Origin: Tachypleus tridentatus
Taxonomy: Eukaryota; Arthropoda; Merostomata; Xiphosura; Limulidae
Length of the DNA: 64,000 nucleotides
Assembly: GCF_004210375.1 (NCBI RefSeq)
Contig: NW_027467782.1
Coordinates: forward strand, 28,127,276-28,191,275
Direction: 5' to 3'
Shown here piece after piece: positions 48,247-60,170 of this stretch. Position 1 is the first letter of the stretch. Every line of letters starts with the position of its first letter. The notes under the pieces are model-generated. The model saw only the letters and a list, made by a program, of their open reading frames with translations. It had not been told where the DNA came from and made no database searches. Made by a program: the position numbers and the translations under genes.

Positions 48247-48862
48247 ATGGATCCTCCAAACAAACATTTAAATAAAATAGTGAAAAAACAGTCAATAGGA
48301 AAACAATCACGTCTTGAAGATTCTGATCAGCAATGTTCAACATCTGTACCACCAGTTGTACCTCATTTTATTATCCTACATTCTCTTTCAGAGAAACCTT
48401 GAGGGCAAATGTCCTCCTTTTTTATTCAGAAGGGACTGTAGGGACTTGCTAGCTCTCCAAAGTCAGAAAAGAAGCTTTGATCTGGAGACATATCAGTGGA
48501 AACATCCAACAGTTATTGTTGAGAGGGATTTGAAGAACATCCCCGAGTCAGAGATTTTAGCTGGGTTCTCCACTCGAGTTTCTGCAGTGAGGCGTATCTC
48601 CACTCACAAAGATGGAGTTACAATACCGAACAATATCCTCATTCTGACATTTACATCACCACCTGCACCTGTCACCATCAAGGCAGGTTATCTAAATTGC
48701 AGGGAATGGCCGTACATTCCAAACCCTCTCCGATGTTTCCAGTGTCAGAGGTTCAGTCACTTAAAGACGTCACATCATAGTTGCCTGACATATGCTACTC
48801 TACACACCCTTCAAGGGCGTTGCCATCAGTGTTTCCTTGGGTCGTACTATCACTGTTTGTAA
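48247..48862 (+). pseudogene. LINE ORF1 (gag-like, zinc-knuckle) fragment, frameshifted
   Basis: The ATG at 48247 opens MDPPNKHLNKIVKKQ and runs, through FIILHSLSEKP, to a stop at 48402. The reading resumes in another frame with ILAGFSTRVSAVRRIS, TIKAGYLNCREWPYIPNPLR and CFQCQRFSHLKTS. The last is a CCHC zinc knuckle in which the fourth ligand is displaced (family CFxCQRFGHxKxxC). A second, broken knuckle-like stretch (GRCHQCFLGSYYH) follows. This arrangement is typical of nucleic-acid-binding ORF1 proteins of Jockey-type LINEs. No ORF2 follows; the element is cut at about 48870. Confidence 0.75.
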
Positions 48863-49084
48863 ATGGCATCCAGTGTAAAGATGTGGTTTAAATTGATATA
48901 TTTACAATTTTTACTCTTCATTTTTAAACTAGAATATGTAAATATAACAATATGAACCAGTATTGGGCAAGAATGCCCTATGAAACAGGTATTCATTTTT
49001 TTCTGGGCTGCCATAACAAGTAGAGATGTGCATGTCATTTGTAACATTTTTATGCTTTACTAAAATAAATGATGTCAAAAAATG

Positions 49085-50217
49085 TAACTTATACAAGCTT
49101 GGATGCTATTGGTGATCTTTTCAGAAAATTTTTGATGAAAAATGTGGATGTAGGAGAACATATTTTAATTGATGAAGCATTAGTTCTATGGAAAGGATGA
49201 CTAGGCTTTCGCCAATTCATAAAAACTAAATAAATGTACATGGCATCAAATTATTTGTCATGTGCAACAGTGAAAACAATTGGAGTGAATACAGCTTAAG
49301 GGCGTACTACAGAGAATACCCAACAATCAATATTCTTTACTTGATGTTGAAGGAGTAAATAGGCTTACATCTAGTGAAAAAATAAATAACTGTCCATTTA
49401 TTAGAATCTGTTCTTGAACAAGGGTGTCATGTAACTGTAGTCAACTGGTATACAAGTACTTGATTGGCACATTTTTTGAAAACTCAAAATATAATGAGGA
49501 TGACTACTGTTCACACTAATAGAGAAATCCCAAAAGAGCTCGCTAATGAGCATCTGGAGAGTCATGACACAGCTTTCGTTCGTAATGACAATGCTCTGAT
49601 AGTAAAATGGGAAGACAGAAGAGCAGTATATGTGATAACCACAAAATATTCAGCTAATTTTGTTGAAAAGGATAAAACTTACTTTGGGGGGGACCAGACA
49701 ATTTTACAAAAAAACTATGCTATATAGAAAAGTTTAATGAAAACATGGGAGCAGTTGATAAAGCAGAACAGTTGCTGAAGCTTTATGAGCCAAGTCATAA
49801 ACCCCATGCATGGTTTAAGAAGCTAGACCTACACTTGCTGACATGTATGCTGCTAAATAGTTTTCATGTTTACAAAAATACTGCAAAAAAAAAGTTACTT
49901 TCAAGAGGTATGTCATAATGGTCACACAGCAACTGGTGGAAATGCATAACTCAGATGGAATTGCCACTAAAAAGAAATTTGTTGCTATCAATCCTCATGT
50001 AGGTTGCAAGCAATAGCCTGGAAAAAAACTGTCCATGCTTTAGTTTCTATTCCACCCTTGCCTGGTGGTTGAAATATGCATCCAAAAAAGTGATGCAGAG
50101 TGTGATATCCAAAATGGAAGGAAACAAGAAAGTGTTGTAATGAATGCTCTGAAAAACCAGGTCAATGCAGTACAGACACTTTGAAATATGGCATAATAAA
50201 TAGGATTCTTCCATTTA
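49085..50217 (+). pseudogene. piggyBac-family transposase pseudogene
   Basis: In order on +: HILIDEALVLWKG near 49158 (family IDExMxxFKGR, first catalytic Asp); a broken FVMC-like block; CHVTVVNWYTS near 49428 (family VTMDNYYTS, where the catalytic Asp is replaced by Asn or shifted); a frame from 49464 with REIPKELANE and ALIVKWEDRRAVYVIT; then YIEKFNENMGAVDKAEQLLK near 49722 (family YNxxMGGVDxxDQ). It closes with CRVCYPKWKETRKCCNECSE near 50086, the Cys-rich domain. Several stops and frameshifts break it. No TTAA-bounded termini were identified. Confidence 0.85.
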
Positions 50218-50553
50218 CGTAAGTATTATAATTCAATAAAGTTATATACTAATATACTCGCATATTTTTCAAGAACATATTATATAAGTAATACACTCAT
50301 AAAAACAAAGTGTATAAAAATTAATTATTTTATTGGTAGGTGGGTAAAAATCATTTTACGCTACATGTGGCAATTTTCACAATTTGTACAGAAAGGGTTA
50401 TTAACAAATTGTTAGAGTGCAACAAGGACCCAAATTATGAATATATTTTCTATAACATGTTCAATAAATGCAAAGAGTTAGATTGCAATATGAATTTCAA
50501 ATTTAATTTCTTGTATCTCATGTCCATTTCACTGCTGGCACAAAGATTTAAGG

Positions 50554-50677
50554 TTGTTGTTTTGAATTAAGCACAAAGCTACTCAATGAGCTATCTGTCC
50601 TCTGCCCACCATGGGTATCGAAACATGGTTTTTAGCGTTGTAAGTCCACAGACATACCGCTGAGCCACTGGGGGGGC
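50554..50677 (-). mobile_element. SINE family B copy with target-site duplication (minus)
   Basis: On + it reads GTTTTGAATTAAGCACAAAGC, GAGCTATCTGTCCTCTGCCC, GGGTATCGAAACATGGTTTT, AGCGTTGTAAGTCC and CCGCTGAGCCACTGGGGGGG. The 11-bp word AAGATTTAAGG is perfectly repeated at 50543-50553 and 50678-50688, marking a relatively young insertion. Confidence 0.9.
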
Positions 50678-50688
50678 AAGATTTAAGG

Positions 50689-53414
50689 GAAGGTGGAACA
50701 TCAGCATGATAGCTGATTATTGCTGAAAATTGAAATAAAATAGCCAGAAGCAACATATAAAAGAAAAACCACATCCCATAGTTTTGAGACTAAAAGATGT
50801 ACACTTCACTAAAAAAATCAGGAAGAATGAGAATGCATATTCATTGTAAATAATATTCATTTTTTTCTGTCAAATAAGTTTTTACAAATCAGGAAGAAGA
50901 AAAAACCCTTATTTAGATCAAATTATTATTTTGTTTATGATAATGGATAAAAATACAAACAAACTAAAAAAAAAGAATATTATTTTTAAAACCAGTGGAG
51001 CTGAATTATGGGAAATTGAATATTAAATCCAAAACAACTTTAATTATTACCATTTTTTATAATATCAAACATCCAACTGAGAAAACTAATGTTATATTTG
51101 TTTGTTTACTGCTAAGTACAAATCTGCAGGACAAACTATTTGTAATATGGGTAGTTACTGCTTCATAAGTTGTCGTCTTTTTTATTTTACTTCAAGCTTG
51201 TTCAGTTTTCACATTTCAAACATCTGGAGTTTGATTCATACTTCCACCAAACTTGTTGGCCCTGTCTCTGTTATGGCAATTTCTCAGTGCTACTATTTTT
51301 GAACTGCTGATCTGAGAGAAGGCAACTGTTTGTTAGCACCCACCACCATTTGATTTTATTTCTAGAACAATGTACCAATTAATTAATTGATTAAAATACC
51401 ACTAACTGCTCAGCTATAGTGGTCAGTTTGAATATATTAGTTTACTTAGAAAGGTTGGCAGTGATTTCTTTTGCTAATTATATTTATATTCACTAACTTA
51501 ATACATATGTCAGCAGCAGAAAGTATACAAGACTTTACAAATCTACCTATTAGAAATTTTATCATTTAACTGCCAAAAACCAGACATAGGCCTGTCGATT
51601 GATACAAAACTAGAAGTGGTTACAGAACAGTTGGAAATGACTTACAGAATCACCTTTTAGCCAGAATTATGAGTTAACAAACAACTTTTTGAACCATTTA
51701 CATTTGGACTCACTCAGTTTTGGTTTTAACACCTAAATATTATACAAAAGTCTCCTATTCCAAATTTGTATGGTCCTTTCAAGACAGGATTATTATCAAG
51801 ACTTCTATGTACCACAAACTTTAATAAAAAAAAGTAAAACCATCCTCTCTCTTATAGCTGGGCTATTTATTAATGAGTTAGTACTAGCATGACAAAGCTA
51901 TAGTTCTATTCAGTTATCTCATATTTTGTAAACATTCTGGACTATATTAAGTCCATAAGAACCAATATTCAAAAGCCTTGTACTTTTCTGAATTTGATAA
52001 AGAAAAAAATCCCACTTTACATTTGGGTCACACCTCTTGATTTATATCATTTTGGTGATACTGTGCCTCATTGACTATACTATAACTGAAATGATGTTTA
52101 TTTATACAATGGCTGATTAACATAGAAATATCCTCTGAATTTGTAAACACATTAGTAAGATTAGATACCAATAAACACAGAATGGAAGTAGCTAGATACT
52201 ACATATCTATTTTTTTTTTTTTTGATAACACAGGTGGAAGGGGAGGGTTAAGATGAGGATCATACCACTGGTAAGTGAAATACCAACCACAACCTAGTCT
52301 CTTGAGAATAATATTAAAAAAATCATAAAATTGGACAAATTTAAAAGCATGACAAAATACACCTTGACATGAGTACTGTCAAATGAGAAGTGATAATTTG
52401 GCAAAATTCAATAGGAGTGTCACATGTGTCTAGAGTGTGTGTCACACTACTTTTTGTTTGCTAGAGGGATGTTGCATGATGATTTACAGGGGAGATGCAT
52501 ATGAATCAGTTGATTATAAGGTATGTAAATGCTCAAGACGTGTTGCATATGAAAAAAACATTTCTGTATGGGGAGCAACATTTGAGAGGGTATAATGTAC
52601 CATACTGGAAGGCAATTTTTTTTCCCTTACTTTTTAAGAACTTTTCAGAATAAGGGCTTCTGGCTTGAAATTTATTAACTTTCTAAACTTTTATGAACTC
52701 TTTATACATATGTGATCAGGTGGAATTAGTGTGACTCGAGTTTATTTACCCATTTTTTTCAAAAAAATTATATGATTCTGAAATTTAGTTGGTAATTTGC
52801 AAACTTTTGGCTAATGAGATTTGTTCAACCTCAAACTTTCTTTATTATCTAGCTAGTGGTACAATAAAATTTGTTTCAGTGATCATCTGGGTTAGGGTTC
52901 TTTTGATAATCAAAATCCCTGTTCTGCAGATGATAGCATTGTTCCAATTGGTTTAGGGTGTAGTTTCTGAGTCTGTTGTTGTCCTAATTGTTTAGTCACA
53001 AAATTTCTATACTTCACTGATGAAAAGTGAAAACTGCCTTCCTTATGTTAATGTTTTTTTGGCACTATATCATTTAATAATTTCATTACATGAAATGAAA
53101 GGCCTATGATATGTTCCTCCACCTAAAAGTCTTATAATATATCAGCACTGTATTATTAAATAGTGTGGAACTGTGAACTTCAATATATAAATCTGTTAAA
53201 CATATCACTAACACTTATATCTGTAGCAACACATCACTCCATTAGCGTATGTAATTCATCAAGTATGATTAACCTTCAGTACCCATGAACATATCATCTA
53301 CTTAATAAATTGTGCCAAAATAATAAAGATTAAAATATACCTGAATGAAAAATTAATCTACTCTAGGAATAAATATATACAATTTTCTTCCTTTCTTACT
53401 ATTTCTATACATAC
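50689..53414. other. Non-coding stretch, ATR intron or downstream DNA
   Basis: AT-rich. I searched by eye on the minus strand for the next ATR blocks (AYPQQAMWMM-like, SSYPMR-like, kinase GDRHGENIL-like) and found none. Confidence 0.4.
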
Positions 53415-53525
53415 CTGAAGCTGTAATGATATTCCAGGATGGGAGTGGCATATGAGAGAGATTAGCTGAGAAAATGCTGTATAAAATAGATATGGAGGAA
53501 GCTTTTCCACAAAATTTGGAATGAC
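53415..53525 (-). CDS. ATR: ATR kinase, FAT-domain exon d
   Basis: Acceptor TTTTTCAG, 111 nt with no stop, donor CAG/GTATGT. It encodes VIPNFVEKLPPYLFYTAFSQ then LISLICHSHPGISLQLQ, matching human ATR VITEHTNYLAPYQFLTAFSQ then LISRICHSH. Entry phase 0 joins exactly to the MTTK end of exon c. ATR is the PIKK-family checkpoint kinase activated by RPA-coated single-stranded DNA through ATRIP; this segment belongs to its FAT (TPR-like helical) region. The next expected residues were not found downstream. Confidence 0.9.
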
Positions 53526-53706
53526 CTGAAAAATGATTAAAACTGTGAATAAAATACAATCCATAGAAACTGGTATACTAGAAATTAAATCTTAAGGTAT
53601 GGTTACTGTCTTACCTGTAATTCTACATAATAATAAAATAATAATACTTTTTGTTACCAAACAGAAAACAACAATGAATTGTAAGAACAGAAGAGATTTT
53701 ATTTAC

Positions 53707-53902
53707 TTTGGTTGTCATAACGTTTAACATCCTTTCCCACTGTTCCAGATTCTGAGGAGGTTTCTTACTCTTCTGGTGCTCTACAACTTGTGTGCCTAAG
53801 TCGAACCAAAGTGACAGCATCCTCGGCATGGAGTGAAAAAGATGTCTGCATCCATACTGTAGAGAGCGCCCATAGCACTGAACCATGTGGACAATAACTT
53901 CA
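53707..53902 (-). CDS. ATR: ATR kinase, FAT-domain exon c
   Basis: Acceptor TATTTCAG, 196 nt, donor AAA/GTAAAT. It encodes EVIVHMVQCYGRSLQYG, then HLFHSMPRMLSLWFDLGTQV and a variable linker, ending LNVMTTK. Human ATR has YIVLHFGRSLQYGNQFIYQS then MPRMLTLWLDYGTKA. The first base T completes a Ser codon with the AG at the end of exon b (phase 2), and the exon ends in phase 0. GRSLQYG and SMPRML are among the most conserved FAT motifs of ATR, so identification is secure. Confidence 0.95.
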
Positions 53903-56747
53903 CTGAAATATTGACATCAAATAAATATACCATTGTAATAACATTCTTATCTCTTTACTTTCCACAAAAAAGAAGATGAGGGGGTTTACTAGAGATAAAA
54001 GATAGTATTTATTCGCCAAAATATTTTTTTGTAATGAGTCTCAAACTTAAAAGTTGAAACAAAAACAAACTGAGTTTATAAAAGTTTTACAAAGGATAAA
54101 ATTGTGGAAACCATGTTAGTTTTCAACTCTTTCCATATACATCTCATTTGCAACCACCATGGTAACCACTATATTAGTCATACTATAACTTCTGATAATG
54201 TAAGAATATCTTCATGCTGTTTTGCAGAGTATCAGTAAATATTACCACTATTTTGTATCTAACAGAATGACTTTTAATTAAGTATTTCTACTGAAAACTT
54301 CATCATGAACACATGAAGTCAAAATGCTGACTTCCAAGAGTGAAAAGTAATTTCAATCTTAAGATGAAAAATACTTTTATTTATCTGAAAATTGCAAATC
54401 TTCATCTGTACAATTCTAAAACCTTTTAAATTAGTATCAAATGCTTACCAACCTGAAGACACCATAAATAACTAGACAATAAATCTACATCATACTTTTC
54501 CTTATAGAATGATTGCATATTGTTACATAACAATACAATTTGTTTATCCTAAATAGCTTAAAGCTATTTTGAAACAAGCCTAATGAATAATCTTGCCATA
54601 TAAGTAGTAAGTCACTTGGCAAACATGCAACTGACATTAGTGTATAAAATTACCTACCCCATGAGCATACCTTCTGAAGAATTGTTATTATTTACTAGGA
54701 AACAAAACTGTTTTCCAACAAAACCCAAAACTGGAAAGGAAAGGCATGTTAATAAACAACAGAAGTCATCAAAGCAAATGTACTTTCACTAAACTGAGAT
54801 AATGGTCCCAGTAACATCAGACATATTCAGCTAAGTTTATTCACCACTCACACACTTGACATAGTTTATATAAACTTGTCACTGGTGTAATTTTTCTCGA
54901 CATTAATCCCTTATTTTCCTTGTCTTCTACTTATATATAAAACCCTGTATTGCTTAATTACATATCACAGCCAAAGAAAACAGTCAAAACACGTACATGA
55001 TTATAAAACTGCGCAGTGACTTTCCGAACATCCCGTACTTAAAATAAACATTTGAAGTTTCCTTTTAACATATTACAGTAATTTTAGAATGAACAAAGCA
55101 TAATTTAAATTTAACATTATTCATTTATTTACATTTATTATCTTTTATTGAGCGTTCAGCTGTGTCTGAATAACAGTAATGCCACAAAAGTTGCAATCAC
55201 GTGACACATGAGCAGCATCCAACAGTGATCTTTAAAAAGTACAACTGTTTTAGTTTTTTACAAATAGTGCACCTAGTGTTTTGTAAAATATAATCACATT
55301 TCAGTTACATTATGTATGTATGTATATTATTACTATTTTCAAATTAATTTTTAAATTTCAGTCATTATTCATAAAACAGAAAACTATGTGAACAAATATA
55401 GAAAATAATTATCTTTGCTACCTACAAATGTTAAGGTTTATACTTGCTTGGCATAAACTGTAAACATTGTTAAATTTGGCACGAGAAAAATATAAAACAA
55501 AATAATCTTTTTAAATTTTATATATGCATTTTGAAATGACAAAAAAATATATAAATTATTATGTAAATGCCATAGAATTTCACTGCAATGTATCAAGGCT
55601 ACCAACTAAGCAGCATTTGGGTCTAAAAAATACATCCAATCTCCATTTTGTCTATATTTAAAAAAGGTGGTTCTTTAGTACTTAAGCCTTGCAAAGGCTG
55701 AGAAATAATGTGAAGGAGAAGTCTGAGCTTTTGATTTGCTATGCATACCTCATGAAGTGCAGTGGGTTATGTGTAAAAATATGGTTTCAAAAAATGGAAA
55801 AGGAGACAGAGCAATTATGGTGGATTCATTGAACAGAATGATATCTCAGGACACAGAAAATATAAGAGGTTCTTATTTTATATTCCAGCTTGCAATATTA
55901 ATAATTTGAGTTTGTAACTCATAAGAAACTAGAGATGTTGTATTGTGAGCTTTATAAAATGTAATATGACCAAACACATCACATGACAAAAAAAACTGAT
56001 ATTTAGCAATCTTATTTTGATATTTATTTTCAAATTAAGAAATTAAATAATGTATAGTTTTATGCCAAATTTACTGACATGAATTTATAAAATAGTAGTT
56101 CAATAATATTTTGAATATAACTCTACAAACATGATAACATGCCCTCTGCCTCCAATCCATAGGAAAATTTGCCTCCATGGGGTTAATCACTACAAAAATT
56201 ATGCTTTGCCTGAGTAGTAACAATATTATAATAAGTAATTTACATCAGTTCCATATTCCTTTAAGGGATAGTAAATTAATTAGAGAGGAGACTTAGGAGT
56301 AGACATCACAATTTTCATACTGTATAAAATTAAGAACTCAAACTGACATAATATTACATGTTTTAACATTTGATTTATTAACTTTATTTGTGACCATCTT
56401 TATTTGAAGATGTTGATACTACTATCATGATATTCTGTAAAAGGGTTGCAAAGTGCAGAAAAGGGTGCTTGTATAGAAAATGTTAAACATAAAAAAATAT
56501 AAAGACAAATTAGATTTAAAGGAAAAAATAGTAAAATTTATCAGAAGATGTTAATTCAACAGTGTTTGTAAAATGCAACATAACCCTGAAATTGTCAAGC
56601 AAAGTCATTCAGCATAGATGTATATGATATAATGATGAATTTGTTCGATGAAGAAAAAATTCTGAGTGTGAAAAAACATATACTTATACTGTGTAAGAAA
56701 TTTAGCAATAAAATATTTTGTGAAATAAACAACCTAGGCACACACAC
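53903..56747 (-). other. ATR intron
   Basis: About 2.8 kb, AT-rich, no repeat recognised, flanked by consensus GTGTGT and TTTCAG. Confidence 0.7.
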
Positions 56748-56923
56748 CTTTCCTTTTCTGATTTCTCTAATGTAGTCATAACTCGGTCATAATATTTGGC
56801 TAAATGGAAGTGACCTTCTTCCCATTCAGGCTGAATGGCAACCACATCTCGGTACATTAGAATAAGGGCATTACTCTCCAAGACAGCCGATTCTTCACTA
56901 TATTTGGCAAGCATTAATGTTGC
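56748..56923 (-). CDS. ATR: ATR kinase, FAT-domain exon b
   Basis: Acceptor TTTATTAG, 176 nt, donor AAAG/GTGTGT. It encodes ATLMLAKYSEESAVLESNAL, then YRDVVAIQPEWEEGHFHLAK and YYDRVMTTLEKSEKE. Human ATR has FMEETANFESN, KYKDVTACLPEWEDGHFYLA and KYYDKLM. Entry is phase 0 and exit phase 2, matching exons a and c. PEWE-GHF-LAKYYD is diagnostic for ATR over ATM, DNA-PKcs and mTOR. Confidence 0.95.
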
Positions 56924-59305
56924 CTAATAAAGATAACAGAAAGCGGTATTACAATAAATGAACTTAGTTATCTTAAATTATTTCATATGCTCTATATTAT
57001 TCATGTGGTCCTAAGCAAAATTTATACAGAGATGGAACTACCACAGTATTCAGATTTGAATTTAGTCAAAACACCCAATCTACATTATGATTTTATATCT
57101 ACACACTAATAACCCAAATGGAAGGAGAAGATACCAATAGTTTAGGGTGATGGAATAATATTTTACATTATTTGATCAGACTGAAGCTTCAAATTTTACA
57201 GTTGAATAAACTATTAAAACTCTGGAGGATTTAACAGTGTAACAAAGGCAGTATATATTTAACAAAAATATTAGGTATTTTGAAATTAGAATGGAAAACT
57301 TCAGCTTTCTTAAATCATAACTTACCATTAGAAAAGTTAAAAATTGAAGCACTTATTATGTATTTTTGCTTTTGTTAAAATACCCAAAAAAGAAATACCA
57401 TTGTTAACTCTCTCAACATGGGCTTGGTTGACTTGACTGACCACAAAACCTCTTTGCACTCATTTCTACTCTTTTTATATTTAATACTTCTAACTTTCAA
57501 TACAGTGTATCTGTCCTCACAAAATTTGGCATACTTTCAGTTAACATTCCAAGTCATTCACATACAAAAATCATATCTTTAGTGAAGAATTAAAAAAAAT
57601 ACAATGGAGATTTTTCACGAATTTATTGAGCATTTACTTTGAATAGTCCACAGGCAAAGTAATTTTCATATTAAAATAAAAAAAAATACTTTTTGTCACC
57701 TCAAGAATCTCAAATTTCCTTTGTGTAGTCCCTATAATCTCCTAAGTAATACATTTCAAACAATTTTTGTTCCAGTAAAAGTTTATAGTTCATGTTATTT
57801 TCTTTACCCTATCTCAAAATGAAATCAGTCAATTTTATATACCTTGTAAGCACCAGAAAAAAACAACCAAAAAAGTACCCATCTTTTCTTTCTAGAATGA
57901 CTTAAATTGTAACATAAACCTACTTATAACTAAACCACTATCCCACCATTATGAGATGTTAATCACCTGGGAAACATGCAGCTCACATTACATTAATGAA
58001 TTACATTACTTGTGAGTTGCTTGCTCATGAAAAAATATTACTTATTTTGTCTGAACACTAAAAGGATACTTATTTTTACACTTTAGTTACTTTTATAAAT
58101 ATACATAAAATAAACATGAAAAATAAAATGCTTAACCATTTTCATTTTTCTTGCTATTGACTATTAAAGAGACTTCATCCTAATTATGCTAGACTCCTAA
58201 TAGTAATGCATTTAATAATTTGTATTTAATTAAATAATGCACCAAACAATATAGATTTCTCAAAATTTTCCCTGGCTTTCCAGCTATGTGACAAAAGTCG
58301 TTACAAATTCATTCAACGTAGTTGTTAACTTTCTTGTAAGAACGACGTTTGTACTCCGAGTGACATCAACATTTCAGAACATTGTACAATATGCCATTTG
58401 ATACATAAAAACCTTGACTTTCTATTGATCATAGGTAACATATCATTAAACATAGAGAGAACAACTGATGAATTATGAAAGGCATGATGTGACAGGAAGG
58501 GTCTGATTTTCTCTTTGATAGCTCTGTAACCAAACAGAATTGAAGGCTATAAAAAAATCTGGTTTGTCTGAGTCATGATGAGTTTATAGAGAGAAATTTA
58601 CTTTGAATTTTTTACTTTTCTGAATAGTGGTTGATAAAATATGAAAGATGACATGCTAGAAGAAAAGGTGTCTGAACAGAAGAAATACATGATTTTAAAT
58701 ATTGTAGAATTTAAAACTTATACACTATTAAAATATGGATTATTAGCTATGCTATTGTAATTAGTATAACACAAACACGAAGTAGTTTAATAAACTTCTG
58801 AATGTAAGACACTTAAACTTTGTATCTTATACATTAAAGAATAACACACAATATTAAAATAGATAAACAATCAATCACATTTTAAATTCAGGCCAACCTA
58901 CAGCCTATAAAATGTTGACTATTTGGTTGGGGCCAATTGAAAGTGTGAGAGTTGGCAGGCCATAACATTTCTTTCTATAAAATAAGCAAAAAAAGAGTCC
59001 TTTATATTTTCTACCAACTATAAAACTAATCAAATTTCTATTAAATTGTGATAGAGAAACTCTTAAATTTAATAACAGATGAAAAATAATTCATCAGATA
59101 AAAAACAAAAACTATCAAATTTAAGCACTATAATTTCATGTCATGAGCTGTATAGTGAGTTGGTGAACCAAATCTGACCTGCAGGCCACATGTTGTATAC
59201 CTCTGTTCTACATGATTAATATTTTCTACATTATCATCAACAAAAAGTATCTAAGTAATGTAACATAAGTGTTAAAACTTCTGTATAAGTAGCATCCATT
59301 ATTAC
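56924..59305 (-). other. ATR intron containing one copy of a dispersed repeat
   Basis: About 2.4 kb. 57780-58168 is one half of the inverted repeat pair described separately; the rest is unremarkable AT-rich DNA. Confidence 0.7.
57780..58168 (+). repeat. Dispersed ~400-bp repeat, copy 1 (inverted pair)
   Basis: Reverse-complementary to 62778-63222 over its length. Shared words include GTTCATGTTATTTTCTTTACC, ATCACCTGGGAAACATGCAGC against its complement GCTGCATGTTTCCCAGGTGAT, and TTGCTATTGACTATTAAAG. Non-coding, class unknown. Confidence 0.85.
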
Positions 59306-59425
59306 CTTGGCACAAGCAGCAGCCTCTTTCTGTTTTTGAGATGGGTTATTCTTGAACTGAGAAACATCTGGAAAATGTTCCTGAATTCCTTTCTGAAGAA
59401 TATTGATAGCTTGTTCCTGTTCATT
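59306..59425 (-). CDS. ATR: ATR kinase, FAT-domain exon a
   Basis: Acceptor TTATACAG, 120 nt, donor AAG/GTAATA, phase 0 at both ends. It encodes NEQEQAINILQKGIQEHFPD, then VSQFKNNPSQKQKEAAACAK. Human ATR has HQALIVLQKGVELCFPEN followed by a variable linker and GRAMLLVGRFMEE, which continues in exon b. The linker is lineage-specific. Upstream ATR exons were not recognised in the remaining 4.6 kb. Confidence 0.85.
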
Positions 59426-59844
59426 CTGTATAACAAGTCACAAAATAAGCATACAGGTACCAGAGTACTAGCTGGCTATTAAAATTTTAGAAACATGACA
59501 AGTTTGCATATCATATAACTTTTGGTGTATCATCCTATTTAACTGATATCAATATCTACTGAAAACTTAAAAACATTTAAAATCTCAATTTTTATATACA
59601 TATCAATTTTGACATAATTTTAAAATAAAATTGATTTACTACTGATTCACATGTATGTTTCTACAAATATCTTGTACAACATCCGTTTTGAAGATTCTTT
59701 ACTTGATAACACTGTGTTATCAACCCTTCTGTTTCATTAAATTTTAATATCACCAGAGGAAGGGTGTTCAGGCTATTTATCATTTTTTGTGGTATAAATT
59801 TTTATTCTCCATTTTTCTTTAATACTAGACCACAGTAAGATGTA

Positions 59845-60170
59845 ACAGGGTCATTCAGTACAGTGGTTACAAATCTACATTATCACGAATAAAATACAAT
59901 ATTAGGCCTAGATGAGTAATAACAAAACATTATACAGATAGATCAAAGACTAGCTTATCCCAAGTACAGTTCAAGAAAAGACCTAGTTGAATAACAGGAT
60001 TATTCTATACAGAGATCTTAGTTTACACTATCACAAGTACAGTTCAACATTAGGCACAGTTGAATGGAAACAGGATCATTTAATACAGTGATCTAAGACT
60101 ATATTATCACAAGTACAATTTAATATTAGGTTAAGAAAAGTGACACATGATCATTCAATTTGAGGTGTTA
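59845..60170. repeat. Diverged ~72-bp tandem repeat (about 4.5 units)
   Basis: The unit has the pattern GGATCATTnnATACAGTGATCT, AAGACTATATTATCACAAGTAC, then AATTTAATATTAGG and a spacer. Recognisable cores fall near 59850, 59925, 59995, 60065 and 60145 (TTATCACAAGTACAGTTCAA and TTATCACAAGTACAATTTAA are nearly identical). It is a decayed minisatellite in the ATR upstream intron. Confidence 0.75.
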
